DNA of 64,000 nucleotides from Spongiimicrobium salis (lineage in GTDB: Bacteria > Bacteroidota > Bacteroidia > Flavobacteriales > Flavobacteriaceae): NCBI RefSeq assembly GCF_043678055.1, contig NZ_JBHEQA010000004.1:62001-126000 (forward strand). Direction: 5' to 3'. This document shows, in pieces, positions 52,525 to 61,760 of the stretch; position 1 is the first letter of the stretch, and each line of letters begins with the position of its first letter. The notes beneath the pieces are model-generated. The model did no database searches. It saw only the letters and a program-made list of their open reading frames with translations, and was not told where the DNA came from. Position numbers and translations under genes: made by a program.

Positions 52525-54960
52525 TTACCTCCCTATTCTCCCTTTCTCATCTTCTAAACTTCCTTTGCGCTTACGTGCTTTCTTTACCTCCGAGTTTCCA
52601 AAACTATATTGTACATAAAAATTCACATTACGGCTATCACTTCCCCCGCGACCATCGATAGATAGATCGCCAAACTGTGTGGTCCCATTCCAAGGAATCG
52701 TGAAGAGCGCATCATTTACGCTAATCTTTCCTGTCCATTGTTTCCAACTCTTCTGAATGCCCAGATTCAGCGATCCTAAACTCTTTATTTCGTAAGTACC
52801 TCCCCATATGGATGGACTGCTATACCATCCACTGACTTCCAATTTGAAATCTTTAGGCAATAGAATGGTGTTCTGTGCATAAAATCCAAAGGTCTCTTGT
52901 GAGGTGGAAATAAAGGCATTATCCGTTGCGATGAATCTATTATAGGTTCCATATACATTGGCATAGACGCTCCACCAATTATTTACTTTAAAAGGATAGG
53001 ATACACTGATATTATACACTTCTTGATCGGCAACATTACGTGTACTCAAAAAGTTTCTGGTATCCCCAATAGCTTCTGTGACCTGGGCAAAGAAGTCGCT
53101 GATATACGAATAGCTAAAACTTGTGTTCAAGGTATACTTATAGGTATGGGACAATTTTAAATTATTGGTGTATTGGGGCTGTAAAAATGGATTTCCGCGT
53201 CTAAAGCTCAATTCATCGATCTGGTATTCAAAAGGATTCAAATCTTGATAGTTGGGCCGTTGGATTCTTCGGCTATAGGTCAAGGCAAGGGAGTTATTTC
53301 TATTGGCCGCATAGGTCAATCCTGCCGAAGGAAATAGGTCGGTATACGTTCTGCTTACCGATTGATTATTGGTTTCCCTTTCTGCAATGAGATCCCCGTC
53401 AGAATCGGTAGTTTCCACACGTAATCCTCCTTGGAATTTCCATTTACCACTGCCAAAGTTGTATTTTGCATAGCCCGCATAGATCTTTTCATCATAGATA
53501 AATTCATTACTGCGATCAAGGTTTAATACATTTTCTCCATTAGTGGTATTAAAGAAGTCAAAAATATTATCGGTACGCACTTTGGAAGCCTTTAGACCAG
53601 TTTCAAAAGTTCCCTTTCCAAGGCTCTGTTGGTAATCTGCCTTAGCGGCATAAATATCAATGGTAACAGGAGTGTCCTGTAAGGTAATATTTTCATTCAA
53701 TACCTCCCCTGAAGGTGCTAGATAAAAATTAGGTTGGTTGTTGATTCGATCGCGGGTATACCGCCCATAGTCCACATCGGCACTGAACATGATTCCGGTA
53801 GTATCCTGATAACGATAGTTGAGATTTACCCCTATATTTACCGTACTGTTCTCCGCACTATTTGGGGCACTTAAAATACTATCCACAACTCCTGTGGTAC
53901 GGTCAATAATAGGAGTTCTGCTATTGGAAGTACTCTCGGTATCATTCAAATTTGTGGTAATCACTCCCCCAATGGTACTCTTCTTATTTAGATAGTGATC
54001 GGCACCAAAACGTATATTATTGGAAAAACCATCAAATTCAGAGGCTGTTCGAGAATCAAAAATAGTATTTCCCTGAATTCGGAAAAGATCAATAAAACTG
54101 GTGGAACGCCCCAGATAGTTGGAATAGGTGCCATATATATTCCATTTTTTTAGTCGGCTCGTAAAGGAAACGGTATTGTTGGTTCGCAGATATTCCCCAA
54201 CGGTCACCGTACTAGAAACACTCCCTCTAGTACCCAATCCTTTCTCTCTCTTTAAACGGATATTGATAATTCCTGCATTTCCAGCAGCATCATATCTGGC
54301 AGAAGGTTGTGTAATGATCTCTATACTTTCAATGGTATCTGCTTGCAAAGCCTGTAAATAGGCCGTAAGATCATCTCCCTGTAAAAAACTTTGACGTCCA
54401 TCTATATAGATCAACACTCCTGCTTTCCCTTCTACGATCACATTATTGTTATTATCCAAACGTACCCCTGGAGCTTTTCGCAACAACTCAATCCCATTAT
54501 TACCGGCACTACTTACCGTACTCGCTACATTAAAAACGGTTTTATCAGGTTGTACCTGAATGATGGGTTTTTGGGCCACTACAGTGACATTATCCAAGGA
54601 TTCGATGGCCAATTCCATTTGAATTACAGGTAATGCAAGCGGCCTTCTTGTTATCGTAATAGCTTTTTCAACAGTTTTATATCCTACAAAAGATACTACT
54701 AGCGTATACGAATTCGGAGAAAGGTCTTGTATTTTAAAAGTACCTTGTTCATCTGTAATGGCAGCTTTCACAAGATTGCCTTCCGGTGTATTTACAATAA
54801 CATTTACATAAGGTAAAGGCTCTTTAGTTTCTGAAATCACCGTTCCAGTGAGCGTTTGGGCTCCTACCTGTGGTGCTCTCTGTTGCGCCCTTGCAGTAGA
54901 CAGGTTGGCGAAAGTAGATACTAGTATAAGTAATGCGATAAAGAGTGTTTTAGTATTCAT
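52525..54960 (-). CDS. Outer-membrane beta-barrel family protein (TonB-receptor-like)
   Basis: An 811-residue outer-membrane protein. Signal peptide TKTLFIALLILVSTFANLST, carboxypeptidase-like domain (LTGTVISETKEPLPYVNVIV), plug with VTVVAQKPIIQVQPDKTVFN and GIELLRKAPGVRLDNNNNVI, then a barrel (OMP_b-brl_3 type) and a basic C-terminal tail (KKARKRKGSLEDEKG). The start is set at the ATG 54960 where the signal peptide begins. It is divergent from a LytS/LytTR pair that may regulate it. A decayed copy of its 3' end is found at 48973-49069. Confidence 0.87.
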   Translation of the reverse strand: MNTKTLFIALLILVSTFANLSTARAQQRAPQVGAQTLTGTVISETKEPLPYVNVIVNTPEGNLVKAAITDEQGTFKIQDLSPNSYTLVVSFVGYKTVEKAITITRRPLALPVIQMELAIESLDNVTVVAQKPIIQVQPDKTVFNVASTVSSAGNNGIELLRKAPGVRLDNNNNVIVEGKAGVLIYIDGRQSFLQGDDLTAYLQALQADTIESIEIITQPSARYDAAGNAGIINIRLKREKGLGTRGSVSSTVTVGEYLRTNNTVSFTSRLKKWNIYGTYSNYLGRSTSFIDLFRIQGNTIFDSRTASEFDGFSNNIRFGADHYLNKKSTIGGVITTNLNDTESTSNSRTPIIDRTTGVVDSILSAPNSAENSTVNIGVNLNYRYQDTTGIMFSADVDYGRYTRDRINNQPNFYLAPSGEVLNENITLQDTPVTIDIYAAKADYQQSLGKGTFETGLKASKVRTDNIFDFFNTTNGENVLNLDRSNEFIYDEKIYAGYAKYNFGSGKWKFQGGLRVETTDSDGDLIAERETNNQSVSRTYTDLFPSAGLTYAANRNNSLALTYSRRIQRPNYQDLNPFEYQIDELSFRRGNPFLQPQYTNNLKLSHTYKYTLNTSFSYSYISDFFAQVTEAIGDTRNFLSTRNVADQEVYNISVSYPFKVNNWWSVYANVYGTYNRFIATDNAFISTSQETFGFYAQNTILLPKDFKLEVSGWYSSPSIWGGTYEIKSLGSLNLGIQKSWKQWTGKISVNDALFTIPWNGTTQFGDLSIDGRGGSDSRNVNFYVQYSFGNSEVKKARKRKGSLEDEKGRIGR

Positions 54961-55159
54961 GATTTCTATTTGTTTGGTACAAATATGAAACACCCGATAT
55001 CCATTAAAAACAAAGAACTGACGAGATGCCATATAGCTAGACGAATTGACTCAGGGCCATTCATCTGTCTATAGGACAACTCGTCGAAAGTTGTGCTGTT
55101 CCTCCATAAAATAAAGATAGTTTTGAGTATCTTTTAATAATCTATAAAGGAAATCCATC

Positions 55160-56215
55160 ATGAAAAAAAGTATTTTCCGCATACGCGTTTCTGAAGTCCT
55201 AGCCGTTATTGGCGTCTATCTTGCACTTTCCTTTTTTTATCATGTTACCCTATATTATAATAGAGGAGGGCAAAATAATCCTTCAGATACCCTATGGAGT
55301 TTAGATGATTGGTACTTTACAAAAGGGCTACAATATACCTTAATGCTTATCGCTACTGCTATTGTTTGGTTCATCATTTTTAGAATATGTCGTACTTGGC
55401 CGCTAAAATATAGATTACTCCTCCATTTCTTAGGGCTTCCGTTTTTTGTTTTATTTGCGAAAACACTCTTCTACAAAGCTTGTGAATTCCTAGGCTATGG
55501 ACATTTAGATGGAAATGCACAAATATGGGACATCTACATCCCCGCACTGTTTTATTTAATTCAGTTTGCCGTATTCCATGCCTATGAACACTATATCATT
55601 AATCAACGACGATTGCAATATGAAATAGAGCTTAAAAATGCCGCGCTCAAAAGTGAATTGAGCGCGATCAAAGCACAATTGAATCCGCACTTCTTATACA
55701 ATGTGTTTAATACGATCAATGCTAGTGTTCCCAGGGAAATGGAAGAAACCCGGGAGATGATCGCGGAGCTTTCAGATCTGTTTAGATACCAGCTAAAAGC
55801 TAGTCGTGAAGATTTGGTGACGCTAAAAGAAGAGTTGGAATTTGTCAATACGTATTTAAAATTGGAGCAGCAGCGTTTTGAAGATCGACTGTCCATTAAC
55901 ATTTCTGTGCCTAATGAATTGCTTTCCCGAAAAATACCTCCCATGATTTTACAACCTTTGGTCGAAAATTCTGTTAAACATGGAATTTCTCCGCTCGTAA
56001 AAGGTGGACATATTGATATTATCGTTCAAGAAAAAGAGGATAAGTTGGTCTTTGAAATTAATGATACCGGTATTGGTGTAGAAGATAAGGAAGCCATTTT
56101 CAATTTAGGTGTTGGCTTAAGCAATACCCAGAAACGTTTACAAAAAATGTATCAATCTACATTGCAGCTAACCGATAATTTCCCTAGTGGACTCAAAGTA
56201 CAATTTGAGCTATAA
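55160..56215 (+). CDS. LytS-type sensor histidine kinase
   Basis: A 351-residue inner-membrane kinase with four hydrophobic helices in the first 160 residues (VLAVIGVYLALSFFYHV, TLMLIATAIVWFIIF, FLGLPFFVLFAKTLFY, PALFYLIQFAVFHAY). A His_kinase domain follows (LNPHFLYNVFNTINA, the phosphorylated His) and an HATPase (LQPLVENSVKHG, INDTGIGV, GLSNTQKRL). There is no separate periplasmic sensor domain. The response regulator follows 12 bp later. Confidence 0.92.
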   Translation: MKKSIFRIRVSEVLAVIGVYLALSFFYHVTLYYNRGGQNNPSDTLWSLDDWYFTKGLQYTLMLIATAIVWFIIFRICRTWPLKYRLLLHFLGLPFFVLFAKTLFYKACEFLGYGHLDGNAQIWDIYIPALFYLIQFAVFHAYEHYIINQRRLQYEIELKNAALKSELSAIKAQLNPHFLYNVFNTINASVPREMEETREMIAELSDLFRYQLKASREDLVTLKEELEFVNTYLKLEQQRFEDRLSINISVPNELLSRKIPPMILQPLVENSVKHGISPLVKGGHIDIIVQEKEDKLVFEINDTGIGVEDKEAIFNLGVGLSNTQKRLQKMYQSTLQLTDNFPSGLKVQFEL

Positions 56216-56227
56216 AAGAACGAATAC

Positions 56228-56953
56228 ATGAAAAAAGTAGTCATAGTAGATGATGAAAAATCCGGGCGCGCACTTATCAAAGAATATTTAGAAAATCACA
56301 ACGAATTAATTCTTGTAGGGGAAGCCAACAATGGTGTAGATGCCATTAAGATCATCAATGAATTCAGACCGGACCTGGTTTTTATGGACATCCAAATGCC
56401 AGGTTTGACAGGCTTTGATGTATTGGAACATTTAGAAGAACTCCCCACTATTATTTTTAGTACGGCCTACGACAAGTATGCATTACAGGCCTTTGAAGTA
56501 CATGCCGTAGATTACTTGTTAAAACCATATACGAGAGAGCGTTTTGACAAGGCAATTTCCAAACTTAAAGAAAATTCCCCACAACATATTGTTCCACTGG
56601 CCGATCAGCATATCATGTCAAAAACCGAATATCCCGATCGTATTATTGTAGAAAAAGGCACTAAATATGCAACACTTGCCACCAAAGATATTTACCATAT
56701 AGAAGCCTATGGTGATTATTCCAAAATCTATGATCAAAAGGAAACCTATATCAGTAATCGAGGGATTAGTCAATTGGAAGAAAAACTAAATCCTAAACAG
56801 TTCTTACGCATTCACCGCAGTAGTATTGTAAGTTTACCAGCCATTAAAGAAATATCCAAGTATGGAAAAAGTTATTTGTTAGTGCTTAAAAATGATGCCA
56901 AAGTAAAAGTAAGTCGCGGATATGCCGATAAAATTAAGGAGTTGATCTTATAA
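56228..56953 (+). CDS. LytTR-family response regulator
   Basis: A 241-residue regulator: receiver domain with phospho-acceptor Asp in DLVFMDIQMPG (about residue 55) and the signature STAYDKYALQAFEVHAVDYL, followed by a C-terminal LytTR DNA-binding domain (IEAYGDYSKIY, QFLRIHRSSIVSL). It pairs with the LytS kinase just upstream. The divergent outer-membrane gene is a possible target. Confidence 0.93.
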   Translation: MKKVVIVDDEKSGRALIKEYLENHNELILVGEANNGVDAIKIINEFRPDLVFMDIQMPGLTGFDVLEHLEELPTIIFSTAYDKYALQAFEVHAVDYLLKPYTRERFDKAISKLKENSPQHIVPLADQHIMSKTEYPDRIIVEKGTKYATLATKDIYHIEAYGDYSKIYDQKETYISNRGISQLEEKLNPKQFLRIHRSSIVSLPAIKEISKYGKSYLLVLKNDAKVKVSRGYADKIKELIL

Positions 56954-57091
56954 ACAACGGGATCAAAATTTGATGCTGAGTGAAGTTCAAGGTAGCCCCA
57001 TTTCCGAAACCAAGCAGCTCCCCGATTTCTCAAGGAGCATTTTTCTTTTGGCTTCTATTGACATTTAAAGGAAATAAGAACAATATTAATC

Positions 57092-57967
57092 TTAAAGTCC
57101 TAATACAAATGCTCTGATCTTCTCTCCGATCACATCCGGATGATCTTCTTGGATAAAGTGTACGCCCTTACCAACGTTCACCGCCTCTAAATTGGGGATA
57201 TGCGCTATAATCCAGTTTCTGACAGGTTCCGGCATAAAGGCTCCGGGTTCTGCATAAAAGAACAATTTTGGCAGGGAAGATTGCTCTAAGGCTTCTCGGT
57301 ATGTTTTTACAATGGAAGCGGTCAATTCCGGTTTTCCGTGCAAAGGCACTTGGGATACAAATTTCCAAATGGGTTTTCTACTTTCTGTAGTTTCAAAGGG
57401 GGCTTTGTACGCTTCAAGTTCTTCTGATGTCAAATCTCTGGAAACCCAAGTAGGCAATACCTCATTTAAAAAAATATTGTTTTCCGCAATCATTTTATAG
57501 CCCTCGGGACCGCGGAGCTTATTGAAAAATTCAATATTTTCTTGAGGAAAAAATGTTCCAATATCCTGGATGATTCCTTCCATAAAGACAATGGCTTTTA
57601 CATTATCCTGATGTTGCGAGAAATAATGGAACCCAAGTCCGGAACCCCAATCGTGCAAGACCAAGATAATATCCTTAAGTTTCATTTGTTCAATGAGTTT
57701 TTCAATATAGGCATACTGCTCTAGAAACGTATAATCTATAGCAGGTTTATCGGACTTCCCCATTCCAATAAGATCGGGAACTACGATGTGATGCCCCAAT
57801 TCTTGTAGATAAGGGGTAATATTTCGCCACAAAAAACTATGGGATGGATTTCCATGTAAAAATACTATTGGATTTCCCGTTGCTTCCTGCCCGTATTCCA
57901 ATACATGCATCTTACTGCCATATATCTCGTAATAGTTTGAATGGACTTCTTGTATATTTTTTGTCAT
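57092..57967 (-). CDS. Haloalkane dehalogenase-like alpha/beta hydrolase
   Basis: A 291-residue alpha/beta hydrolase close to subfamily II haloalkane dehalogenases. The oxyanion/halide Asn is in FLHGNPSHSFLWRN, the nucleophile Asp and halide-binding Trp in LVLHDWGSGLGFHY, the acid Glu in FMEGII, and the base His in VGKGVHFIQEDHPD. I start at the ATG at 57967, because the longer frame would need a TTG. It is divergent from a LysR regulator with a palindromic site between. Dehalogenation is the family reaction. Actual substrate is untested, and an epoxide or ester hydrolase is a weaker alternative. Confidence 0.85.
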   Translation of the reverse strand: MTKNIQEVHSNYYEIYGSKMHVLEYGQEATGNPIVFLHGNPSHSFLWRNITPYLQELGHHIVVPDLIGMGKSDKPAIDYTFLEQYAYIEKLIEQMKLKDIILVLHDWGSGLGFHYFSQHQDNVKAIVFMEGIIQDIGTFFPQENIEFFNKLRGPEGYKMIAENNIFLNEVLPTWVSRDLTSEELEAYKAPFETTESRKPIWKFVSQVPLHGKPELTASIVKTYREALEQSSLPKLFFYAEPGAFMPEPVRNWIIAHIPNLEAVNVGKGVHFIQEDHPDVIGEKIRAFVLGL

Positions 57968-58029
57968 CTTACTTGGAGTGATTTTGTCTTTCAAAAGTAA
58001 AATGATTAGACATATTAAAAAAATGAATT

Positions 58030-58052
58030 AATTTTATATTTTTCATAAAATT
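58030..58052. promoter_or_regulatory. Inverted repeat, possible LysR site
   Basis: AATTTTAT-N7-ATAAAATT, 9 bp before the LysR start in the divergent region, has the spacing typical of LysR-type sites. The sequence is pure A/T in a very A+T-rich region, so chance is possible. Confidence 0.35.
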
Positions 58053-58060
58053 TTTGAATA

Positions 58061-58984
58061 ATGAATGTTTCGCTACGCCATTTAAAATTGGTGAATGTCA
58101 TTGTAAAAGAGGGCTCCCTGACCAAAGCAGCGGAAAAGCTATTTCTTTCCCAACCCGCTTTAAGTCATCAACTCAAAAATTTGGAAGCCGATATTGGACT
58201 AAAAGTGTTCCATCGTTTAAACAAAAAGCTCGTCCTTACCGAAGCAGGACAGCTTCTTTTTTCACAATCCGAAAAAATGCTGACCTCCTTATCCCAACTC
58301 CATTCAGAATTGAATGTATTGAAACAGGAGGGACGGAAGGAAATCAGGGTGACCACCGAATGTTATACCTGTTATCACTGGCTTCCCAATGTTGTCCAGG
58401 AATTCAGAAAAACACACCCTAAGATCCATGTCCAGATTGTCATTGAAGCTACAAAAGCCCCTCTAGATTACCTTAAGGAGGGGAAAATCGATTTAGCTGT
58501 AATGAGTAGCATCATCGATCATCCCGCTATTCATTTCCAACCCCTATTGTCCGACGAAATGGTCGTGGTTTTGGCGAAAGAAAATACCTTGGCCAGCTTA
58601 GAAAAAATAGCTCTAAGTGACCTAGCCCATCAGCATTTAATGCTGTATGATATTCCAGAAGAAAAAAACTATGTACTCACCCATATTTTAGGCCAAAATA
58701 TAGGGGCAGTTGGTAGTATTCAAAAAGTACAGCTGACCGAAGCGATCATTCAATTGGTCAGTGCCAATTTAGGAATTTCCGTTATGGCAAAATGGGCTGT
58801 AACGCCTTTCCTTCATCATACGGATCTGGTTGTCCTTCCTTTACAAACTAATCTTGGAAAAAGAGACTGGTACGTGGCGAGCTTACATGAAACCTCCGAA
58901 ATAGAACGTTCCTTCATCAAGGAAATCAAAAGAGAATTCAAAAAAAATAAAGCCATTTTCAAAATAAAGAAGGAAGGTACATAA
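58061..58984 (+). CDS. LysR-family transcriptional regulator
   Basis: A 307-residue LysR protein with N-terminal helix-turn-helix (EGSLTKAAEKLFLSQPALSH, QLKNLEADIGLKVF) and the periplasmic-binding-like effector domain (IDLAVMSSIIDHP, LGISVMAKWAVTPF). It is transcribed away from the dehalogenase-like gene, the normal layout for a LysR activator of its divergent target. The effector is unknown. It resembles MetR-like members in the binding domain, but context does not support methionine regulation. Confidence 0.9.
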   Translation: MNVSLRHLKLVNVIVKEGSLTKAAEKLFLSQPALSHQLKNLEADIGLKVFHRLNKKLVLTEAGQLLFSQSEKMLTSLSQLHSELNVLKQEGRKEIRVTTECYTCYHWLPNVVQEFRKTHPKIHVQIVIEATKAPLDYLKEGKIDLAVMSSIIDHPAIHFQPLLSDEMVVVLAKENTLASLEKIALSDLAHQHLMLYDIPEEKNYVLTHILGQNIGAVGSIQKVQLTEAIIQLVSANLGISVMAKWAVTPFLHHTDLVVLPLQTNLGKRDWYVASLHETSEIERSFIKEIKREFKKNKAIFKIKKEGT

Positions 58985-59011
58985 CCTTCCCTCGTCTCTT
59001 TCTATGGTGGT

Positions 59012-59512
59012 TTATGCAAACAAGTTTTCATCTGCAGATGAAACATAAGTGGCCGGAACTTTTAGATCATTCAATCGTAGGTTAACGCCCATTTGTGCTC
59101 TATGATGTACGGTATGATTTAATACCAAATTTCGTATGGCCTGATGCTTTTCTATCGTAAAAAAAGTAAAATCCCCATTTTTCATCGTCCATGGCTCCTG
59201 TAATATCGTATCATCCGCTTTCTCTAAAGCCTCAATAGCTGCGGTAACGTATTCCTGATATTGCACCACAAGTGCTTCTTTGGTTTCCATTGCTGCGGGA
59301 GGGGTATAGGCGGCCCAATCAAATTCGGATCCCTCTAGTATAGGTACTACCCAACTTGGTATAAGGAGCATGTGGTTCGCGAGATCTAACACAGTCTTGG
59401 ATTTTTGATGGGGACTAAAATCCAATATCTCATTTTTAATTTCTCCAAGTACACGGAGCGTAGTAGCCGCCTCGGCCTTAAACTCCTGTAAAAGTAATGC
59501 TGTTAGATTCAT
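59012..59512 (-). CDS. DinB-family protein
   Basis: A 166-residue four-helix-bundle protein with the three metal-binding His of the DinB/YfiT fold, in LANHMLLIPSW and LNHTVHHRAQMG. Such proteins act as thiol or bacillithiol transferases or as stress proteins. The YpdA-like reductase at the window's end is a possible functional link to bacillithiol, which is only an inference. It is convergent with LysR and 56 bp downstream of the methyltransferase. Confidence 0.85.
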   Translation of the reverse strand: MNLTALLLQEFKAEAATTLRVLGEIKNEILDFSPHQKSKTVLDLANHMLLIPSWVVPILEGSEFDWAAYTPPAAMETKEALVVQYQEYVTAAIEALEKADDTILQEPWTMKNGDFTFFTIEKHQAIRNLVLNHTVHHRAQMGVNLRLNDLKVPATYVSSADENLFA

Positions 59513-59568
59513 AGTTTTTTTGATTAAAGTGTTGTATTAAAATTGTTTTTATCTTTATTTTAAAGCCC

Positions 59569-60396
59569 TTACTGTTTATAGGCTTTCAATACATGGGAAA
59601 CCATTTTTCCAAAATTAGTCCCATTGCGTTGCTTTACGTTTGCCCTAAAAATTTCCTCAAAAGCCCTTTGTTTTTCCTTGGAAAGGGTCTTTAATTTTAG
59701 CCCTACCGGGGTAGCGTGAACGAATAGTATAGCTTCTTCCAGACCGCCTTTCAAACAAAGTTCCAAGCGCTGTTCTTCTATTTCAATTTTCTGAAAGCCT
59801 GCTTTTACACACAGCGCTTTTAATTCCTCTTTTGGCATATGATCAAAAGGCAGCCGCATCATTTGGGATAGTTCCGGTTCATTAATAGCCTCCAATGTTT
59901 CGCACAGAGTGCCCATAATCTCGCATTCGCTCACAGGAAGCCAAGTAGAAACAATCCATTTCCCTCCTGTATTCAACGTTCTATATACCTCTTGGGCGGC
60001 AGCAAGTTTATCTGGGAAAAATTGAAGTCCCTGCTGACACACCACAATATCCAAGGTATTGTCCTCAATAGGAATAGCTTCTGCCGGGGCATGAATAAAT
60101 TCAATGGCATCATCACATCCCAATTCCTCAAATTTAGCCCTGTTGATTGCCAGCATTTCTTCATTGAGATCCAGTGCAAACACCTTTCCTTTGCAGGTTA
60201 CCCTATTCAGAAGGTGCTTGGTAACGGCTCCAGTACCACAGGCCAAGTCCAACACATATCTGCTGGACCAAGCTTCATTTTCTTCCATAAGGCGTTTGGT
60301 CCAAGGTTCAAAAAGTAAAGGAACCAACACCTCATCGTAGGCCATGGCTATCTTCTGATCTGCAAAATCAAAATTCATATCATTCATTGTCGCCAT
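59569..60396 (-). CDS. Class I SAM-dependent methyltransferase
   Basis: A 275-residue UbiE/COQ5-like methyltransferase. Motif I is VLDLACGTGAVTKHLL, motif II is NTLDIVVCQQGLQFFPDK, and the C-terminal part is a helical substrate domain. Substrate is not recognisable. Gap of 12 bp to the upstream secreted protein gene indicates one operon. Confidence 0.88.
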   Translation of the reverse strand: MATMNDMNFDFADQKIAMAYDEVLVPLLFEPWTKRLMEENEAWSSRYVLDLACGTGAVTKHLLNRVTCKGKVFALDLNEEMLAINRAKFEELGCDDAIEFIHAPAEAIPIEDNTLDIVVCQQGLQFFPDKLAAAQEVYRTLNTGGKWIVSTWLPVSECEIMGTLCETLEAINEPELSQMMRLPFDHMPKEELKALCVKAGFQKIEIEEQRLELCLKGGLEEAILFVHATPVGLKLKTLSKEKQRAFEEIFRANVKQRNGTNFGKMVSHVLKAYKQ

Positions 60397-60408
60397 ACAT
60401 TATATTAT

Positions 60409-61365
60409 TTAGTCCAAGGCTAATTTTTCCCTCCAATGGGCATCTTTATTATGATTTTGATTCCAATAATCCGTTTTAATGGTCTTCAATAATTCAGCTT
60501 TTGAAGTCTGCATTTTCTTTTCGGCCCCATAACCACTGTAATGGGTATCTTCCCATCCCAATATGGTATGGGGAAAAGCAGTGGTATATCGTATGCTGAG
60601 CTTTCGCTCCAATTCCGGGTAATTCAAAATATATGTGGAGATTCCATCTTGACTTTTTTCTTGGGCGATAACTGTGTCAAAGGCCTTTGGCTCGCGATTT
60701 CGCAAACGCAAGAAAAACATCGATGGAATGAGGCGTTGCTTCCCTATTGGCAGCAATTCAGGATTTAAGCGAATCAACGACCATAGGTCATCTTCTAAAA
60801 TTTCCTTTTTAAGCACCTTATTTTTAAAGGTAAAACCTTCAAAATAAGAGTTGAAATCGAAAATAAAATTATCCTCATTTTTCATTTCAAGATAGGTTGC
60901 CCCGCACCATTCTTGTAAAGAAGAGGCTATTTTCAATGAAGCATTTCCATTTTCCACGGGGAAAAAAGTACTGTTCATCATGGAATAGGGATAAATACCT
61001 GTGTTAAACTTTAGAGTCTTGTTTAATTTCAGTACGGAAATATTTTCCAGACGGCTAAAATCTGCCTTTGTATTGGATGCTGTGGAAAACGGTTCGGTCA
61101 CATAGACCAAAACCGCAGTTCCCTTATGGGTCTCTCCATATCTCGCTTGTGTCAATGTGTAGCTAGAAAGCTCCGCTTTGCCGTCATACCAAAACTTTTT
61201 GGCTTCCTGCGTTACCGTTCTTTTTTCCTCTGCCACTTTAGCTACAGGATTCTCTTTGGGATACCGTGCCTTCTTGGGAGTACTGCTAAAGGATGAAATA
61301 AAACCAACACATAGCATCACTCCGATCAGCAAGAAGCCCGAAAACATTACTTTGTTTTTTTTCAT
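60409..61365 (-). CDS. Exported protein of unknown function (318 aa)
   Basis: The first residues (MKKNKVMFSGFLLIGVMLCV) form a signal peptide or anchor. The mature part has FWYDGKAELSSYTLTQARYG, TAVLVYVTEPFS and WCGATYLEMKNEDNF, which recur in flavobacterial proteins of unknown function, but I know of no domain name. I start at the ATG at 61365, one base after the previous stop. The extended frame would overlap that gene. It ends 12 bp before the methyltransferase start. Confidence 0.72.
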   Translation of the reverse strand: MKKNKVMFSGFLLIGVMLCVGFISSFSSTPKKARYPKENPVAKVAEEKRTVTQEAKKFWYDGKAELSSYTLTQARYGETHKGTAVLVYVTEPFSTASNTKADFSRLENISVLKLNKTLKFNTGIYPYSMMNSTFFPVENGNASLKIASSLQEWCGATYLEMKNEDNFIFDFNSYFEGFTFKNKVLKKEILEDDLWSLIRLNPELLPIGKQRLIPSMFFLRLRNREPKAFDTVIAQEKSQDGISTYILNYPELERKLSIRYTTAFPHTILGWEDTHYSGYGAEKKMQTSKAELLKTIKTDYWNQNHNKDAHWREKLALD

Positions 61366-61366
61366 A

Positions 61367-61756
61367 TTACTTGATCTTCCCTTTGAATGTATAATGAATG
61401 GCATCTTGGCCTTCTTTGGTCCACACATAGTTTCCCGCTATGGAATTTCCATTTTTTTCACCCTTCCATACCATTTTACCGTGTTCTTTGCTCAGCATGG
61501 TACAGCTAAATTCTTGAAGCCCCTTAGCATTGGTCTTAGTGGTGTATGTGGCTTTTTTAAAACCATGCTGTACACAGATAGATCCTTCCACTTCGGTGGC
61601 CGTAAATATTAAATCTTCGGCATTGTCAAATTTGTCCCCGATATAATTATCGATTCGAAATGTTTTTCCAGCAAAGGAATTCCCTTTCTGTTCTTGGGCA
61701 ATACTCTCAAAGAGCAACAGCAATACTGTTACACCGAGTAAAATGTATTTTTTCAT
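61367..61756 (-). CDS. Small secreted protein of unknown function (129 aa)
   Basis: A signal peptide (KKYILLGVTVLLLLFESIAQ) is followed by a beta-rich domain, with GKTFRIDNYIGDKFDNAEDL and MVWKGEKNGNSIAGNYVWTK suggesting a lipocalin-like or DUF2147-like barrel; I do not recognise it for certain. Its stop is one base before the next gene's start, so the two exported proteins are translationally linked. Confidence 0.7.
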   Translation of the reverse strand: MKKYILLGVTVLLLLFESIAQEQKGNSFAGKTFRIDNYIGDKFDNAEDLIFTATEVEGSICVQHGFKKATYTTKTNAKGLQEFSCTMLSKEHGKMVWKGEKNGNSIAGNYVWTKEGQDAIHYTFKGKIK

Positions 61757-61760
61757 TTTG

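Noticed and set aside
57013..57046. GCTCC...GGAGC hairpin with T's after the LytTR gene
   Set aside because: Stem of five pairs with a 12-base loop. Too weak to call a terminator.
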